Below, piece by piece: positions 6,638 to 8,716 of a DNA stretch of 8,716 nucleotides. Under the pieces are notes generated by a model. It saw only the letters and a list, made by a program, of their open reading frames with translations, was not told where the DNA came from and made no database searches. The DNA is from DATDTB01 sp035291025 (GTDB lineage Archaea; Iainarchaeota; Iainarchaeia; JAFGOX01; DATDTB01), in contig DATDTB010000090.1 of NCBI GenBank assembly GCA_035291025.1, forward strand, positions 1 to 8,716. Direction: 5' to 3'. Both the position numbers and the translations under genes were made by a program. Each line of letters starts with the position of its first letter. Positions within the stretch are counted from its first letter, which is position 1.

Positions 6638-6646
6638 GGAGGGTGG
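6636..6646 (+). promoter_or_regulatory. Strong ribosome binding site of the small charged protein
   Basis: GGGGAGGGTGG ends 6 nt before the ATG at 6653 and closely follows the archaeal Shine-Dalgarno pattern GGAGGTG. It decides the start: a TTG two codons earlier (6647) would be only one base from this site. It is the best ribosome binding site in the window. Confidence 0.65.
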
Positions 6647-6652
6647 TTGGAA

Positions 6653-7021
6653 ATGTTTAGGAGAATACGCGAAGCGCTCGGGTTCGGGAACCAGGAAGAA
6701 AAGCAAAAGGCGAGCACTAGGAACTGGATGGACAAGAAGTCGCTGGTGAGGCCTGACGAGATAACGACATTGGCAGAGGACAAATTCGTTGAAAGGCAAA
6801 GAGAAGGCGGGGCGGCGGTGGAAAGGGAACGCGAGGAAACAGCTGCTGGTAACGTGAGCGCTTCCCACAGGACCCCTTCAGGCGGCGCAAACGAGGACCG
6901 GAAAGCGCTTTCAAGGCTCTTGGGAAAGGCCAGTTCTTACTCTTCCAAGTCCACTGGTTCTGGCTCGGGCAGGCCTAGCCACTTGACGCTCAACAGGCTA
7001 AAAGGCGCGAAAAAAGAGTGA
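6653..7021 (+). CDS. Small charged, probably disordered protein of unknown function
   Basis: I recognise no family in this 122-aa protein. It starts with a short amphipathic basic helix (MFRRIREALGFG), like the N-terminal membrane- or partner-binding helices of some other proteins. A charged middle follows (KFVERQREGG, VEREREE), then a Ser/Gly/Lys-rich low-complexity segment (SSYSSKSTGSGSGRPSH, 95-110), and a basic end (LKGAKKE). It has no cysteine and one Trp (W25). A strong Shine-Dalgarno site, codon use like its neighbours and clean abutment with scpB (1 bp between stops) argue that it is a real gene. It is probably cotranscribed with the hydrolase 50 bp upstream. Function is unknown: a regulatory or scaffold peptide is possible, but this is speculation. 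Confidence 0.68.
   Translation: MFRRIREALGFGNQEEKQKASTRNWMDKKSLVRPDEITTLAEDKFVERQREGGAAVEREREETAAGNVSASHRTPSGGANEDRKALSRLLGKASSYSSKSTGSGSGRPSHLTLNRLKGAKKE
7010..7015 (-). terminator. Oligo-T (T6) terminator candidate for scpA-scpB
   Basis: Six A within the last codons of the small + strand gene read as T6 on the - strand, 7 nt past the scpB stop. This is the third tail-to-tail junction in the window with an oligo-T tract serving the leftward unit. Confidence 0.4.
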
Positions 7022-7022
7022 A

Positions 7023-7667
7023 TTATTGAGTGGCGCCGCCTTCGGGCGCGCTTGACTTTTCCTCTACCGCCACTTCCTCCAGTTCTTCCTCTAATATCTT
7101 TCCAACGCTGGTAAGGCTTGCCTGCGGCGCTTGAACGAGTTCGGGCTGCAGTGGCGGGGCGGGGGGCTGCAACGGGTTCGGCAAGACCTTTTTCTTCAAC
7201 GTAATCGCGTCCTCTCCAAAGTAGTCCTGGAACGCGGGCCCGGGTGAAAGAATGAACGTGTTCCGCTCCCGGGCGGCTTTCACGAAGTTCAAGTCCCTTA
7301 GCTTGTGGACGTGCTCGTAGGCGCCCGAGCCTCGGTTCCTGACTATCGTGCTCTGCTTGACGGGCTGCTTGTACACAATGAACGCCAGAGTCTTCAGCTC
7401 GGCCTTGGACAAGTCAGTCGCGACAGTCCCAAAGCCCTGCAGTTTCAGCTTTTCCGAGTACTCCTTCTTGATTTGTATCTTGAACTTGTCGCCAAGCCTC
7501 ACGACCTCCAAGCCGGACTCGCGGGAGGAATACTGCCTCACTAACTCGTTCAAGCCTTCCTCGACTTTTTTCACGTCCTGCAATCCCAGCATTTCCGCCA
7601 AGGAAGTCAAGGCAACTGGCTTGCCCGAGAGAAACAGCGCCGCTTCAAGCATTGACACTTCAGTCAT
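7023..7667 (-). CDS. scpB: Segregation and condensation protein B (SMC-ScpAB kleisin partner)
   Basis: ScpB dimers bind the kleisin ScpA and complete the SMC complex that compacts and segregates chromosomes. The protein is 214 aa. Two winged-helix domains are visible. The first (about 1-80) starts MLEAALFLSGKPVALTSLAEMLG. The second (about 86-155) contains LSKAELKTLAFIVYKQPVKQ, a GSGAYEHVHKLRDLNFV recognition-helix region and FILSPGPAFQDYFG. A Pro-rich linker (163-180) and an acidic tail (ILEEELEEVAVEE) follow, longer than in minimal ScpB. The ATG start is preceded by GTGAGTG seven nt upstream. It follows scpA after 48 bp on the same strand and is likely cotranscribed. The order scpA-scpB is the usual one. 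The end lies 1 bp from the stop of the convergent small gene. Confidence 0.93.
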   Translation of the reverse strand: MTEVSMLEAALFLSGKPVALTSLAEMLGLQDVKKVEEGLNELVRQYSSRESGLEVVRLGDKFKIQIKKEYSEKLKLQGFGTVATDLSKAELKTLAFIVYKQPVKQSTIVRNRGSGAYEHVHKLRDLNFVKAARERNTFILSPGPAFQDYFGEDAITLKKKVLPNPLQPPAPPLQPELVQAPQASLTSVGKILEEELEEVAVEEKSSAPEGGATQ

Positions 7668-7715
7668 TTGAAAACACTCACTTGCAGACAGTAATGCGGG
7701 AAAAGGGTGAAAAGG

Positions 7716-8633
7716 CTATCCAGCGCCCGAGATGTTTAGGCCAGGGCCCCCTTCCTGGGCAGCGGTGGCTTGTCCTTCTTTTCCGACTTGAATAAATATC
7801 TCGCCAAAGAACACGTCCTGCCAGACCTTGACTTTTTGCTGCACCATCAAGTGCAGGACGGGCAGGAAGTTCATGAGTATTCCAACGCGTTCGCTGTCCC
7901 CGTTGGCGCCCTTCCTTTTCGCCAGCTCGATGTCCGGCTTCACTAACTCCGAAAAGCGAACCAAGCCCTGCGAGTCGGCCAGGGATGAAATGTTTGAATA
8001 CGTCCTTGAAATCTGCTGGTTGATGTCAATGCCGCTCACCCGCAGGTTCGAGAAAAGGCTTTCGACGTGCTGCGCCTGGTCAAGCTTTGGCTTCTGGATT
8101 TTTTTCCTGTCCATTATCAGCTGCACCGCGTTCACCAACTCTTCCAGGGTGACGCGGTTTTGGGGCACGCGCTTCAACGGCGCGGTTATCTCGGGCTCCA
8201 ACACGACTGAGGGGTCGGCGCCCATGGCCAAGTCCAGCAAGTCAGACTCAATGAACCCGGCCAGCTCGTCCTGGGCCTGCGGCAAAAGCAGGCTCAGGTT
8301 CACTTTGCGGGACTTGAAGGCCAGAAATATTGACGCGGCAAGTATGGCGTTTGCGGGCAAGTGGAAGCTGAACTCGTTCATTGCGTTTATTTTCTTCAAG
8401 TAGGAATCAGACAGCTTCACAATGTCAATGTCCCAGGGGTCGAGTCTTTCCGCGTCAACTATTTGGAAAAGCAAGACCTTCCACGCGGGGCTCTCAATCA
8501 AGTCAACCAAGTGGTCGTGCGTCACGGGGCCTTCAACGTTGAACGAAACGTCTTCCTCTACGCCCGAGTCACTGCCGGCATCCTTGGTGCTAGCGCCTAG
8601 CACTGGGCGGTTTTCGCCATCCTGCGAGACCAT
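7716..8633 (-). CDS. scpA: Segregation and condensation protein A (kleisin)
   Basis: ScpA is the kleisin that bridges the two heads of an SMC dimer and recruits ScpB. The protein is 305 aa. After a 30-residue acidic, probably disordered N-terminus comes the N-terminal kleisin domain. It contains WKVLLFQIVDAERLDPWDID (51-70), in which LDPWDIDI is the ScpA signature, and ILAASIFLAFKSRKV (97-111). The middle (about 115-245) is predicted helical and linker-like. The C-terminal winged helix (about 247-283) reads VGILMNFLPVLHLMVQQKVK then WQDVFFGEIFIQ, the part that binds the SMC head. The tail is Gly-rich. The ATG at 8633 sits about 25 bp from a strong TATA box, so the message is leaderless or nearly so. 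No smc gene is in view, and the partner ATPase must be encoded elsewhere. Confidence 0.95.
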   Translation of the reverse strand: MVSQDGENRPVLGASTKDAGSDSGVEEDVSFNVEGPVTHDHLVDLIESPAWKVLLFQIVDAERLDPWDIDIVKLSDSYLKKINAMNEFSFHLPANAILAASIFLAFKSRKVNLSLLLPQAQDELAGFIESDLLDLAMGADPSVVLEPEITAPLKRVPQNRVTLEELVNAVQLIMDRKKIQKPKLDQAQHVESLFSNLRVSGIDINQQISRTYSNISSLADSQGLVRFSELVKPDIELAKRKGANGDSERVGILMNFLPVLHLMVQQKVKVWQDVFFGEIFIQVGKEGQATAAQEGGPGLNISGAG

Positions 8634-8654
8634 TAGCGTAAACTATGCTGCAAA

Positions 8655-8667
8655 CATATTTATATAC
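8655..8667 (-). promoter_or_regulatory. Strong TATA box of scpA-scpB, possibly bidirectional
   Basis: GTATATAAATATG on the - strand lies about 25-28 bp from the scpA ATG. It is preceded by GCGCAA, compatible with a purine/A-containing BRE. On the + strand the same bases contain TTTATATA (8659-8666), an exact match to the archaeal TATA consensus. That copy lies about 29 bp before an ATG at 8695. The best promoter in the window. Confidence 0.65.
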
Positions 8668-8694
8668 TTGCGCTTTTTCCACTGGTTAAAAGCA

Positions 8695-8716
8695 ATGTTT
8701 AACGGGTTTTTCAGTA
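8695..8716 (+). CDS. Possible start of a rightward gene, cut by window edge
   Basis: An ATG opens a frame reading M-F-N-G-F-F-S to the window end. The only support is its position about 29 bp downstream of a consensus TATA box and the local pattern of head-to-head genes. No ribosome binding site is visible, which would fit a leaderless message. Seven residues are too few to name a family; they do not look like the start of an SMC protein. Very uncertain. Confidence 0.2.

Noticed and set aside
7828..8403. 191-codon open frame on the + strand inside scpA
   Set aside because: Antisense to ScpA including its signature motif, with no ribosome binding site and Ser/Phe-rich shadow composition.
1..8716. 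tRNA genes, CRISPR arrays, insertion sequences, toxin-antitoxin pairs or defence islands
   Set aside because: I saw no tandem spaced repeats, transposase motifs, cloverleaf-like sequence with a TTCGA arm, or defence domains; the visible PIN domain belongs to Nob1 because of its zinc ribbon.

Overview
The window is a compact, gene-dense stretch of an archaeal chromosome. It carries core information-processing genes of archaeal type: the large clamp-loader subunit RfcL with a C-terminal PIP box, archaeal/eukaryotic-style PheS and PheT, and the rRNA maturation nuclease Nob1. It also carries the chromosome-organisation pair ScpA/ScpB. Promoters look archaeal, with TATA boxes about 25 bp from leaderless or nearly leaderless starts, and gene ends carry oligo-T tracts. 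No single gene fixes the lineage. The short intergenic spaces, the many lineage-specific residues and the unrecognised small and secreted proteins would fit a DPANN-type or related uncultivated archaeon, but that is a guess.

Layout from left to right: (1) the 3' two-thirds of rfcL on the + strand, cut by the left edge; (2) a pheS-pheT operon on the - strand, ending tail-to-tail with rfcL; (3) nob1 on the + strand, back-to-back with pheS; (4) a secreted or membrane-anchored protein of unknown function on the - strand, tail-to-tail with nob1; (5) a UPF0173-type metallo-beta-lactamase-fold hydrolase followed by a small unknown charged protein, both on the + strand; (6) scpA-scpB on the - strand, tail-to-tail with the small protein; (7) at the right edge, a very AT-rich TATA element that could fire in both directions, and possibly the first codons of a rightward gene. 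The longest gap without a gene is the roughly 163 bp divergent region between pheS and nob1. No RNA gene, CRISPR array, insertion sequence or attachment site was seen.

The genes alternate strand in short units of one or two. PheS and PheT form one tetrameric tRNA synthetase and are cotranscribed. ScpA and ScpB are partners of an SMC ATPase that is not visible here. Tail-to-tail junctions are extremely tight (12, 6 and 1 bp). At each of them the leftward unit has an oligo-T tract just after its stop, while the rightward gene has none.

This is mostly a core-genome region. I do not see a convincing new defence, mobile or metabolic system. The points most worth a second look are the small charged protein downstream of the hydrolase, the secreted protein of unknown function, the Lys-rich N-terminal extension of Nob1, the symmetric TATA element upstream of scpA, and the strand-asymmetric terminators.
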